From Mariannaea sp. PMI_226 (Eukaryota; Ascomycota; Sordariomycetes; Hypocreales; Nectriaceae): a stretch of DNA of 64,000 bases. Positions 42,623-52,805 of this stretch are shown piece after piece (the first letter of the stretch is position 1; the number at the start of each line of letters is the position of its first letter). The notes beneath the pieces were generated by a model. That model was not told where the DNA came from and made no database searches. It was given only the letters and a program-made list of their open reading frames with translations. A program made the position numbers and the translations under genes. The stretch is taken from contig JANFOG010000007.1 of NCBI GenBank assembly GCA_024336345.1, positions 1,364,001 to 1,428,000 on the forward strand, in the 5' to 3' direction.

Positions 42623-43984
42623 TCAATTTGGGCGTTTGATCGCGTATCTAAGACCAGCAATCTCTGGTCTGGCAACGATCTTCCCGGTAGTGCTATCTAT
42701 AACTTGACCCGAGGCGAGGAGCAGTTGTCCCTCGGGCAGTGGAAGCTCGCAACTCGCTGGCCGCTGCCACTTCAAAAAGTCTGCGCCAATACGGAGCATC
42801 TCCTGTCGAAATTGATAATCTATGCTGGTCATAGCCCCTACCCACATCACCTCTGGGAACTGGGGTAACAGTGGCCAGTCAAGGCACCTTGGCGCCTGAG
42901 TCCATAGGGTTATCTCTGTATCTACATCCTTCCTTGTCGAGACCCATTCCTGCAGAACTTGGCGATACTCAGCAATATCGGCATCGAGATGGACGTCTAG
43001 ATGCTTTTCCCATGTACTAAGGTCCATGACCATAGATGGATCTATTTCGTAGGGATGATTCTCTTCACGGAAGTGTGCGTCGCGGGTGATGATCTCATAG
43101 AGGGTAAAGATGGTATTCTTAATATTATTGCGATCGGGATTATATTCAAATGCATCTCCACCTCGATCATCCCCTTCCCATCTAAGTTTAGAGGCTATAT
43201 TAAAATCGAAGAGTTGGACGCTGTTAGTCTTTGGGTTGATGAGAAGATTGTGGACACAAATATCGCCATGGATAATGCCTAGTTTTAAATTAAGGTAATC
43301 AACAGCATTGATAAGCTGTCTTAAATGCTTGAGCTTGAAAGGCCGAGACCTATTGTCGAGAATTGTACCCCCGGGAACGAAAGGGGTTATGTAACCAACA
43401 ACCTTATTATCTCCATCGAGAGTATCTACAACAAGTTGGTCAAAGGGAACAATATTAGGGTGTTCCGGTATACGCATGAGGCAATTGGCCTCGTGCCAAA
43501 TGGCGGCAATATTGCCCTTGTTGATATAGTACTTGAAGACAATTCTTCGACTATTATTCCCCAAGTTAGATCTCAAGATAGTGAGATCTACCTGAAGTCC
43601 CAATCGATTAAGCTCGATAAGATCTTGGCGGTAAATGTACGGTACATTATGCCCATAATCCTTAATTGAAGGGTAATATAGGATCATACCACTATCATAC
43701 TCGCCGTCGGTGGTGGTATTGACAAGCTCGCCATTTTGTGCAATCTCTATCAAAAGTGCATCAGCTGGAATTTCGTCGATGTGCAACATGAGGGCTTCTA
43801 AGATGAAATCCTCATCATCCTCCTCCCAGGATGTCATAACTGAAATAACACGCCGTTGATCCCAGTCGGTAATATGCCAGACGCTGCCCATTGGGCCTGT
43901 CGGTGGTCCATTAATGTAGTAGGGCGTTGAGGGAGCAGTCACGCTGAATCTCTCGTCCGGAGAGCAGTCGTCATAGTAACCCAT
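42623..43984 (-). CDS. Fungal protein kinase-like protein
   Basis: Single exon, 453 residues, starting MGYYDDCSPDERFSV. The first about 130 residues form an unrecognised domain; a kinase fold follows. The ATP-binding Lys is in RIVFKYYI (Lys151) with a helix-C Glu in WHEANCLMRI (Glu165), the catalytic loop is HGDICVHN (Asp241, Asn246; HGD replaces HRD) and the metal-binding motif is DFN (Asp260; DFG in most kinases). The key residues are therefore kept, so activity is possible, but no clear glycine-rich loop precedes Lys151 and the activation segment is short. It resembles the fungal lineage-specific kinase-like proteins often found in accessory regions. No introns and no damage seen. Its 5' side is followed after about 320 nt by repeat A copy 2. 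Role unknown. Confidence 0.8.
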   Translation of the reverse strand: MGYYDDCSPDERFSVTAPSTPYYINGPPTGPMGSVWHITDWDQRRVISVMTSWEEDDEDFILEALMLHIDEIPADALLIEIAQNGELVNTTTDGEYDSGMILYYPSIKDYGHNVPYIYRQDLIELNRLGLQVDLTILRSNLGNNSRRIVFKYYINKGNIAAIWHEANCLMRIPEHPNIVPFDQLVVDTLDGDNKVVGYITPFVPGGTILDNRSRPFKLKHLRQLINAVDYLNLKLGIIHGDICVHNLLINPKTNSVQLFDFNIASKLRWEGDDRGGDAFEYNPDRNNIKNTIFTLYEIITRDAHFREENHPYEIDPSMVMDLSTWEKHLDVHLDADIAEYRQVLQEWVSTRKDVDTEITLWTQAPRCLDWPLLPQFPEVMWVGAMTSIDYQFRQEMLRIGADFLKWQRPASCELPLPEGQLLLASGQVIDSTTGKIVARPEIAGLRYAIKRPN

Positions 43985-44302
43985 AGTGGCTTACTGAATC
44001 TCCAGGGTGGCGGAAAGGGAAGAGATGGTTCTGCTGCCACCTGGAGTTACCCACGAAGCTTCAACGAGACGTAGAAGCTGCACTTTCGAGGGGAGCAAAG
44101 CGGGCGATTGAAGTGGCGTAAACTCAGAGGGTTGGATAACGGAGGGTTACAGCGCAAGGAGTTTCTGAGCGATTCGCTTGATGCTGAGCTGAGCTTTTCT
44201 ATCGCAATGCTGTGTCCAGAGCGGCGAAGCAAAGAGAACCAGGCAGCAACGGGAGATATTGAAGGTCAAGGTTGGGACTTGTGTCGTGTGGGACTTAGTA
44301 AG

Positions 44303-46121
44303 ACAGGAGAGAAACAAAAATCGCACCCTTATAGCTGCTTCATTTGTTTAGAGTAGCCTTTCGGAACGAAGATCTTCTTTATTAAATTCTCACTTCTAAA
44401 GGAAGTCATGTTTGCCTGGTGCCAGTGCTGTGTTCAAAGTGGATTAGACGCAAGATTTGTTGATATGTATTATGTTCTTAGTCACGTGACCTGTCACATA
44501 AGCAACGGTACCAAGATCCAATTTACTCGTGACTGAGGTTGATTTTTTTTTCTAGTTTTCCATATCACTTATGACGAAACTGCCACGAATTTGGCAAATG
44601 TTTATCACGTCTGAAGCTACGATTCTATCATAGACCAAGTATCCTACGGCCGAGACGACTTATTCCACGATTCTGGGTTCCTGCGGCGATTCTATAAACC
44701 TGCGGGTGAGATGACATATTCCACGCGATGTGCCGACCTGGGCGACGACTGCTCGAGTGGACTACACTCCATGGAGGATTGAAAAGCAATTTACAGATAT
44801 TTCCAAGTTAGCTACAGTTGGACGCAAGATTTGCCTTTTTCTCAAAGAAGTACTAAACTGAGTATCCATGGCTGAGTGGACACATTCCACAATTCTATCA
44901 TAGACTAAGTGTCCTATGGCCGCGACATCCATTTGCCAATTGAGAAATTAAGCAAGAGGGGGGCCAATCCTATGAGAAATAGTAGTTCTATTTGTTTTAA
45001 ATTGGAGACAGTTGGCTTATGGTAATTGTATCGTGGTTATTTCATGGTATTGCTATTGCATTGGCTGGCCATGCTAGTTGCGTTGGTTGGTAGCTATATG
45101 TTGTTAGCAATGCTGGGTGGATTTGTTAGCGATGTTCGGTGCTTTCGTTGGCGATGCTTGGTGCATTTGTTAGTGATGCTTGGTGCGTCCCGTCGCTATT
45201 GGTAGTGATAGTCCTCGCTAGCTATATGCCATTGGCGATGCTAGTTGTGTTCGTTGGCGATGCTAGGTGCATTTCGTTGGTGATGCTAGGTTTCGTTAAT
45301 GTTATTAGTGGTGTCTTGTCGCTAGCTATATCTCGTTGGCGATGTTAGTTGCGGTCGTTGGCGATGCTAGGTGCGTTCTGTCGCTATTGGTAGTGATACG
45401 TTCTCGCTAGCCATACGCTGTTGGTGACGCTAGCAGCGTTAGTTTGCAATGCTTGGTGCGTTCCGTCACTATTAGTAGCAATACGTCCTCGCTACTTATA
45501 TGCCGTTGGCGATGCTAGCAGTGTTCGTTGGTGATGCTTGGTGCATTCCGCCGCTATTGGCAACGATACGTCCTCGCTAGTTATATGCCGTTGGCGATGC
45601 TAGCAGCGTTCGTTGGCGATGCTTGGTGCGTTCCGTTGCTAATACCTGCTATGTATTGTCGCAAGCGATATGCTGTCGGCGGTGCTAGGTGCATTCCGTC
45701 GCTATTGGTAGCGATATGCCGCCGCTATCATTGTCGTTGGCGATGATTTGTGTATCTATTAGCGATGTTAGTTGCCTTCGTTGGCGATGCTAGGTGCATT
45801 TCGTTGATATCGTTAGTTGTGTCTTGTCGCTAGCTATATCTCGTCGGCGATGTTAGTTGCATTCGTCGGTGATGTTAGTTGCGGTCGTTGGCGATGCTAG
45901 GTGCGTTCCGTCGCTATTGGTAGTGATACGTCCTCTCTAGCTATATATCGTTGGTGATACTAGCGGCGTTCGTTGGCGATGCTTGGTGCATTCCGTCGCT
46001 ATTGGTAGTGATATCTCGTTGGTGATGCTTGGCGCGTTAGGTACGTTTCTTATGTCAGTGGGGCAGTCAGTGGGGGAGTTAGTGGGCCGGTCCCGCGACG
46101 TTGCTAGACTGGGCATAGTGG
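44303..46121 (+). repeat. Dispersed repeat A, copy 2 (about 1.8 kb)
   Basis: Same end-to-end layout as 1351-3272: ACAGGAGAGAAACAAAAATC at the left, CTTTCGGAACGAAG shortly after, AATAGTAGTTCTATT near 44980, the GCTAGC/GGCGATGCTAG minisatellite at 45040-46060, and AGTGGG...GGGCATAGTGG at the right. The stretch 44400-44970 shows little similarity to copy 1. Directly followed by repeat B copy 2. Confidence 0.6.
45040..46060. repeat. GCTAGC-rich minisatellite array in repeat A copy 2
   Basis: Phrases such as GTTGGCGATGCTAGCAGCGT, GGTGCGTTCCGTCGCTATTG and GTGATACGTCCTCGCTAG alternate. Higher-order units of about 75 nt are clearer here than in copy 1, which suggests local re-amplification. Confidence 0.75.
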
Positions 46122-46126
46122 TATTA

Positions 46127-46420
46127 AACAAGCTGCACGCTATGAAATAGGGACCAACAGAATGCAGCCTGAATAGACCAATGTATTGATGATCGGAAAA
46201 GAAGACTAACATCTAGACTATGATGGGTTGGATATATCTATCCTTCCTCCTTCCTGCTTGTCTGCTTGCCCGGCCGGCCGGGCAAAGCTATGGAGGTCAT
46301 ACAGGGAAAACAGCAAATAGAAACAACACACATAAAACACACGCATAGCCGAGCCAAATTACATCACGTGACAGTTTCACGTGCTCCGCACGTTCAACAA
46401 TATCCTTAGATCATTTAGTT
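46127..46420 (-). repeat. Dispersed repeat B, copy 2 (uninterrupted)
   Basis: The reverse complement runs from about CGTGATGTAATTTGGCTCGG through TTGTTTCTATTTGCTG, CCTCCATAGCTTTGCCCGG and CTAGATGTTAGTCTTC to AGCGTGCAGCTTG. It lacks the SINE-like insertion and so shows the empty target site. Confidence 0.75.
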
Positions 46421-46589
46421 ACTTGTTTGGATTTGAATGGTTATTAACATATTTGATTTTGAATAGTACAAGAAAAATTAGATCGCATACATTCGACCGC
46501 AGATGAAACCAATAATGCAGTAATAGCTATGAAATCAGACCAGCACCTCGACCAATATCAAGCGCTGGTTGTCCCCACCAGACCATTTA

Positions 46590-48268
46590 TCTAACCTCAA
46601 AGTGGCAAGAGAGCGCCGGCACCAGAACACGGGAATCTGGCTACTTGACAGCCCCGCCTACAATGAGTGGAAGCTTGGGTCACGCCGACATTATGGCTCT
46701 ACGGTCTGGTAGGATGTGGGAAGACCGTACTGAGCACAAGGATTATTGATAATCTTTTGCAGACAGACACACATACCACGCTTTTCTTCTTCTTCGACTT
46801 TAACGATCCTGGGAAACAGACCCTGGAGAGCCTTCTTCGGTCGTTAGTATCTCAACTTTATTTTTAGGGGGTGAGGCTGTAAGTAGGCTTGACCGTCTTT
46901 TTACATCCCATGATAAGGGGCAGAGACAACTTGACATAAGTGCCTTGTCAGACTATGTTAAATCGATAATGCAAGCTGACGGAAAGATTGCTCTCGTCAT
47001 CGACGCCCTGGATGAATGTATAACGAGAAAGGGCCTTCTGGATTGGTTGCGAGACTTTGCCTCTAGCCATGCCCAGCTTATCGTGACTGGTCGCCCAGAA
47101 GCAGAGTTTCAATGCGAGATCTCTTGCTTTTTGGATGAGAAAAACTGCATCTTACTCGATAAGAAGGCTGTAAACCTTGACATACGTTCCTATGTTATGG
47201 CAAGGCTTAAGCAAGACCCCGATTTCGCGAGGAAGAGTCTATCTCAAGATCTTCGACAGAAGATTTGCGATAAAGTTGGAGATGGGGCCGATGGCATGTA
47301 AGTTACAACCAGGGCTATTGAAAAAGCTAATATATGGGTCTAACATGCAGCACGGGTTTAGATGGGCAACTTGTCAATTAGACAGTCTTGCCAAATGCCT
47401 GAGTCCTTATGATATGGAGGCAGCTGTTGGATCTTTACCCAGTGATCTCAATGAGACGTACAGCCGTATGCTTCAAAATATACCAATAGAATTCCAAAGC
47501 GGCGCAATTCGACTCCTGCAGTTCCTTGTCTACGCCAAGAGGCCGATGATGTTATCAGAAGCTGTAGAGGTGATAGCGACGGAAATAGACCGAGAGCCTC
47601 GAGGATTTCGTAAGGAGCGCAGGCTATTTCAGGAAACCTATGTTCTGAAATACTGCCCCAGCTTGGTATCAATCTTTCAAGTTGCAAGTGGAACGGGGAT
47701 CACGGAGGAACTTCACCTTGCACACTTCTCGGTCAAAGAGTATCTTCTCAAGCAAAGCCAATTTTCCCTTGGGGGTGCCAGCATTGTCATTACTAGGACC
47801 AGTTTAATGTATCTTACCGATATCAAAGGAGATCACAACACAATGGAAATTAAATTCCCTATGGCAAAATATGCGGCGGAGTTCTGGATGAATTACGCTG
47901 CTTCTGCAGAAACTTCAAAAGATATTGTTGGAAGCGCACTCCGCTTTTTACAAAACGAGACGACATTCCAGCGATGGGGCCGGTTACACAAGGCCGAACG
48001 TGTATGGGAATCCCGGGGATCTAGGCTCTATTATGCTTGTCTAGGTGGGCTAGCAGGGGTTGCAAGAAGTTGAGTAGATAAGGGAGCAGATATCAAAGCA
48101 GAGAGCGGCAGATACGGCAATGCTCTCCAGGCTGCCTCAATAGGAGGCCACCAAGAGATTGTTCAACTTCTTATGCAAAGGGGCGCTAAGTCCCGAAAGC
48201 GACCCGACTCGGCGAGTCCACAGGAATCAGCAAAGAAGCCTCGCCTTCTTGGACGCTATAGATTTTGA
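46590..48268 (+). pseudogene. NACHT-ankyrin NLR protein, disrupted, N-terminal domain missing
   Basis: A typical entry segment (RRHQNTGIWLLDSPAYNEWK) leads into Walker A GLVGCGKTVLS (about 46706-46738) and Walker B ALVIDALDE (about 46993-47019). The usual post-NACHT phrases SLPSDLNETYSRML and LHLAHFSVKEYLL follow, and the C-terminus has an ankyrin-type unit (GRYGNALQAASIGGHQEIVQ). Breaks: a frameshift between EWKLGS and TLWLYG (about 46680), another after SQLY (about 46862), and a TGA in VARS-stop-VDKGAD (48071-48073). The intron starting GTAAGT at 47299 has no working acceptor in frame: the expected site reads CACGG|GTTTAG where CACAG is needed, consistent with an A-to-G loss. No effector domain is seen upstream; repeats begin there. 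In intact relatives NACHT drives oligomerisation after ligand binding to the ankyrin repeats. Confidence 0.8.
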
Positions 48269-48673
48269 TTACAGTATTTAATATACCTAGTATCTAGCGG
48301 AACAACGGCCGGTGCCTCTCCCAATTATTAACTCCAAAGCAACCACACTCGGTGTAGCAGTAAACACTACAATACTTGGGTTTCGTAGTTCAATAGCAGC
48401 TAACCAAAAGATCCAGATTCACACGTCTTTATAATGGTTGTAAATGGTAAATTTTGTGCGAGACTGGAAAGCACAAAGAAATGCCAGCGGTATCATGCTA
48501 CGGCGTAGAGTAGAACAGTGCATCGGACAGATGACTTGGTAGTGCATAAGGTCGACTGCGTTCTTCTCTATATAAGGTCAAGGAGAGTCGCGCCGCCGCA
48601 GCAATGCCCCGGTTCGATCAACCAAAGCCGATAAACAGCCAGGATACACAGGGCTTTGTGGACGAGACAAGAG

Positions 48674-49077
48674 ACCATACCAGCATCGCTATAGTATAGT
48701 CTTCTTCTAGGGTCTTTTGAGACTAATAATGGGATACAATACAAGCATAGTAAGGAGATCCTCGCATACTTGATGTCAGGAAAGCGCAACGAATACAAGG
48801 CTTTTAAAGCTGGTCTCATGGGTTATTTGGGAAAATGTAAGGAAGGCGGTCTTTTCGGTCAATGCCATGACCATACCAGCATAGCCATAGCATGGTTTTC
48901 CTTTTGGGATCTTCGAGACTAATCACGAGTTACAATGCGAGGTTAGTAAGGAAGAGGTCCTCGCTACTTGATGTGAAATCGCGACGAATGCAAGACTTTA
49001 TAAGCTGGTCTTATGGGTTATTATTAATAAACTTTTGGAAAGAAGCAAGGGAAGGTGGTCTTTTCGGTCAATGCCAT
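48674..49077 (+). repeat. Two-copy direct repeat, about 200 bp each
   Basis: Unit 1 (48674-48863) and unit 2 (48870-49077) share, in order, ACCATACCAGCAT, GGGTCTTTTGAGACTAAT-like, TACTTGATGT, CGCAACGAATACAAG-like, AGCTGGTCTCATGGGTTATT-like and GGTCTTTTCGGTCAATGCC. They differ by many substitutions and by an insertion in unit 2. Non-coding. Confidence 0.75.
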
Positions 49078-49139
49078 GAATCTAATCGTATAACTATGCC
49101 CTCCTTTTTCCTGCTGCGGTTCTCTTACTTCTGATTGGC

Positions 49140-50190
49140 TCAGGAGTGCTTTGTTTCTTCCTCTTACATGTCGGTGTAGGGGAAATAGGAGCGAGTTGAT
49201 CGTCCAACAACTCTATGTCCGAATCACCGTCTGTATGACCGCTATCTAGATCGACAGTTAGCTAACGCGATAGGTTTGTAAGGGAGACATAAACGAACTT
49301 GGGATTGTAGCCAATGGGTTGACATCAGCCGTAGCTGGATTCAGTAGTATATGTTTTTCTTCCGGGCAGGCCGGTGGTTTGGTCACCTCGCGATCTGGCT
49401 GGTTTGCTGGCCGTATCGCGGAAACAGCTTTCCTTTGTGGAGATAGCTTTTGACCATAGCTTGGAGATTAGAATGGGTTTCTGCTAGTAATGCCCCTAGG
49501 GTCAGCTGGTCGTGGCGTCGTAGGCGACTGATGCACATAATTCGAGAATATTGGTATGGATGTATCATGTGTAGACAAGGTACTCTGCCGAACGAATTCC
49601 CAGTCGTCGGGGAGAAATACCAAGTTCTGGACGGTGGAATCGACGAGTTGAGCGCCTTGGATAAGCTTGCCGGCTAGGGACCCCCAAGAAGCGACCGCTG
49701 CATACAACCCATAACCCTTTAGGAAAGGGGTTCACGTCTTGTCGCATCCACGCTAGTAGAGAACTCCATGGTTGTTATTCTATGGGAAAGAGGAGAAGGA
49801 CGTGGCATACGTATACACCTTTGTGAGACGGGGCGGTATTTCTCTGGCATCAAGTAAGAACCCAGCTTTATGAATACCGAAGTCTTGCTTAGTGGCTCCG
49901 GCCAGACACTCACTCCACTGAGACGGAAAGGTGTCGAGATCGACATGGCCGGGCCGCCGGCAAGGGAAACATGCGCTGAAGAGCTTGGCCAGGGGGTACC
50001 CTAATCGCTACACCGAGGGTTCGAGGGACAATACTATTGGCTTGTAAGTATGGATAAGTAGTATGTGTACGAGAGGCGAGGACGTACGAAGTCAAGCCGT
50101 TCGTCACGCGGCAATGCTAGCGGCGTTTCTTCTTTCTTCTCCCATCCATCCAACTTTTCACTTATTATATAGATCCTCCTTATAGGTTAA
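49140..50190. other. Stretch without a recognisable gene
   Basis: Several overlapping minus-strand frames (for example 49707-49468 with LVFLPDDWEFVRQSTL, and 49946-49719) read like pieces of a decayed gene because plausible protein phrases jump between frames, but I do not recognise a family. Confidence 0.25.
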
Positions 50191-50194
50191 TATT

Positions 50195-50470
50195 TCTTAC
50201 ATGTTGAACGTGTTGAACACATTGTGAGGTTACGTGAGGTCTTTTGGCTCGGCTGTGACTTGTGTGTTAATTATGTTTCTATTTGCTGTTCTCTCGTATG
50301 ACCTCCATAGCTTGCCCGACAAGCCAGACAAGCAGGCAGTATGAAGGGTAGCTAAATCCAATCCATCATAGCCTAGATATCAGTCTTCTTTTTTGATCGT
50401 TAATATATTGAGCTATTCAGGCTGCATTTGGTTGGTTCATATTTCATAGCGTGCAGCTTGTGTTAATATT
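50195..50470 (+). repeat. Dispersed repeat B, copy 3 (uninterrupted)
   Basis: Runs from TTACATGTTGAACGTGTTGA through TATGTTTCTATTTGCTG, CCTCCATAGCTTGCCCG and CATAGCCTAGATATCAGTC to AGCGTGCAGCTTG. Same orientation as copy 1, without the SINE-like insertion. Confidence 0.75.
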
Positions 50471-50490
50471 ACATACTACATAGTATCTAG

Positions 50491-50540
50491 TTTTTTATTT
50501 TTTTATTTTTTTATTTTTTTTTATTTTTTTTATTTTTTTT
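50491..50540 (+). repeat. (T6-9 A)n microsatellite
   Basis: Runs of six to nine T separated by single A. It follows repeat B copy 3 after about 20 nt. Confidence 0.85.
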
Positions 50541-51091
50541 AAACGTTTTAATACTAATTATTCTATTAATGTAGGATTCAGCCTCGGGGAACTTGAAACG
50601 AAGCGGGGGGGTTAGAAAATCAGGCACCTTACTAGTTTCGCTACCGAGAACCCTCGTGTCCGATGTTCATCTACATCGACTCACTAATGGGTTTGAAGCT
50701 ATGTGTGCTAACGATCAACGTGGAACCTATCCCACACTGATCTCTCTCTTCTTATTCTATAACACAACGTAACTTTGTAGAGATTAGTTTCTTGTAAGTT
50801 GTCGGTCGGTGATCCTGCCTACTCTTTTGCCCTGGCTAGAGAAGAATGTAAGCGCTACCTCCATGGACCCGACCCTTGTAGTTTCGCACTACCTCGCACC
50901 ACCTCGCACCACCCAATCAGTGCAGAACATTGAATCACGTTTTGTTTGCATTTAATGGCGAGACCTTATGGGACAAACCGGATGAGTAAATTCTACAGTA
51001 CTCTTTGGCTTTTGGTAAGGAGATTTGCCTGATTGGGGATGTTCTATGAAATGAACTCATGCTAATCGGCGGTGCGAATGATACGGCATTG

Positions 51092-51099
51092 TATAAAAG
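51092..51099 (+). promoter_or_regulatory. Probable TATA box
   Basis: TATAAAAG, about 130 nt upstream of the ATG at 51228; the leader between them contains CT-rich stretches typical of fungal promoters. Confidence 0.5.
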
Positions 51100-51227
51100 G
51101 CAAGGCTTCTCTCCATCTTGGGCGCAATACATGTAGAGTAGCAACGGCTTCTTCAACAGATACAACAAGTCTGCGGGAGTATCTCCAAGTTCTTTTCTTC
51201 AGCATTTCTATTCTTCAAACCTTCAAA

Positions 51228-52805
51228 ATGTTGAAACCTCTCTATACCGTCTTGGCGACGCAAATGGCTGTTGCCAATGCGTTTCCTCGACCGATTGTAC
51301 GGGAGAGTCAGTTCCCAAGGAGTTCAGTTTCGGAGTTGAGAGAGCGTCAGGACATGTTCGGCAACTGGACCCAGGTCAGTTGCACCGATTATGGTGTAAC
51401 CGATGCGGCAATGCCCTCTAACCAACGATGGACGGCACTGGATGCAAATGGAGCTTGGTCTGAGGTTACTAATGCTTGGAATAACGATCCTGCTCCGGAT
51501 GGAGATCTTACACTTCAATTTCCTGAGTGGTTAATGAACTACTTCCATGGCCCAGATAACTGGAACTGCCAGGATATCAATAACGGTGGTTGCTCCCCGG
51601 GAGTTCTTCAGTGCGGCGATACCACACATCCCGCAGGCTGGCTTATAATGAACTCATTCGCCAATATCCATGATGTAAGTATATGTTAGAAAGGATACTC
51701 TTCCGGACCCTCTGAGCTAATAATAATGATTCAGACCCATAAGGAAATATACAACGCTCTTACAACTGCTACGGCACAAATGCAGGCCCAGATAGGAGCA
51801 TTCACTTCTACTTTTGATCCAATTAAAGAGAATAATGACCTCGAGGTTCTCAAGGATATTCTCGACGCTGCGGCTTTTGTTATTGGTTCATGCAGTGCCT
51901 ATTTCTGGAACAAGATTGCTGATACTGTCCTCAAAGTTTGGAAAGACTCTGGCAACAAGGGCTTCAGCAAGGATATTTTCAACGCCGCGGTAGCCTTCAC
52001 CATCAACGCAAACAAGGATAACCTTTCAGCCGCTTCAGCGTCAATCAATGAACAAAACAGTCTCTCCAGCGCCATGGGTCTTTACTTCCAAGCCTGGCAG
52101 AAATCTCAGGCCGACTTCATCAACTTCATCTTTGATGGGAGTGCGCAGAGTCTACCCCAACTCGGCGGTCTGGTGGCAGACGGCGCTATGAACTGGCCCC
52201 AGCAAGACGGGCCTGATTTCCAGGACTTCGTCGAGCAGGCTCAGCAGCTTGTATATGCTCAACTTATTCCAATGGCTTGGCAACACGGCCAAAGCGCTAG
52301 GATCCCAGTCGTGATAGAGTCCACTGACCCCTGCTCTAGCAAAGCAGGTCCTCAGCTCAAGAATTACATGAGTGATGGTACAGCGGCTGCCACGCACATG
52401 TGCATGAACGACAAGATCTACTATCTCGTCGATGCCAAGCCTCCTTCTGACGATCCGCTGAGCTGCATCTCCAAGCCAAATCTCTGCGAACACAAAAACC
52501 TCTTCAACCCATTGCCAGGTGGATCTTTCGACAACCTTCACGGTAACTGGGGCAATGTGCGTGTTGATGATATTGTCATTGCAAGCTACCAAGGCTGGGT
52601 CAACAATGGAAACAAGAATGGGTGGACTGTGCCCGACTTTGCTAGCGCAATCAGCGGTGGCGCAAGCCCATTTGACTTGTTTGCAAATGGCATTCGGACT
52701 CCCGGATATAACAACATTCCTTTCTGCTCCTCGGACAACTTTGATGATATTATTACTCGCATTCTCAACGGCGGATCGCGGGGCCCTTACTGGCCTTGCG
52801 AGTAA
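51228..52805 (+). CDS. Secreted protein, DUF7872-like
   Basis: Exons 51228-51674 and 51735-52805 (60-nt intron, phase 0 at NIHD|THKE) give 505 residues. A signal peptide (MLKPLYTVLATQMAVANA) is followed by a pro-like basic stretch ending LRERQ. The first domain (about 45-150) is Trp/Cys-rich (NWNCQDINNGGCSPGVLQCG). The second is helical (IYNALTTATAQMQAQIGAFT through LDAAAFVIGSCSAYFWNKIA), and the C-terminal part has several Cys and the phrase NGIRTPGYNNIPFCSS. The helical domain has the pattern I associate with DUF7872, a function-unknown domain of fungal secreted proteins; this is from memory and moderately certain. A TATA box precedes it at 51092. Intact; no neighbours suggest a pathway. 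An extracellular role is inferred from the signal peptide. Confidence 0.85.
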
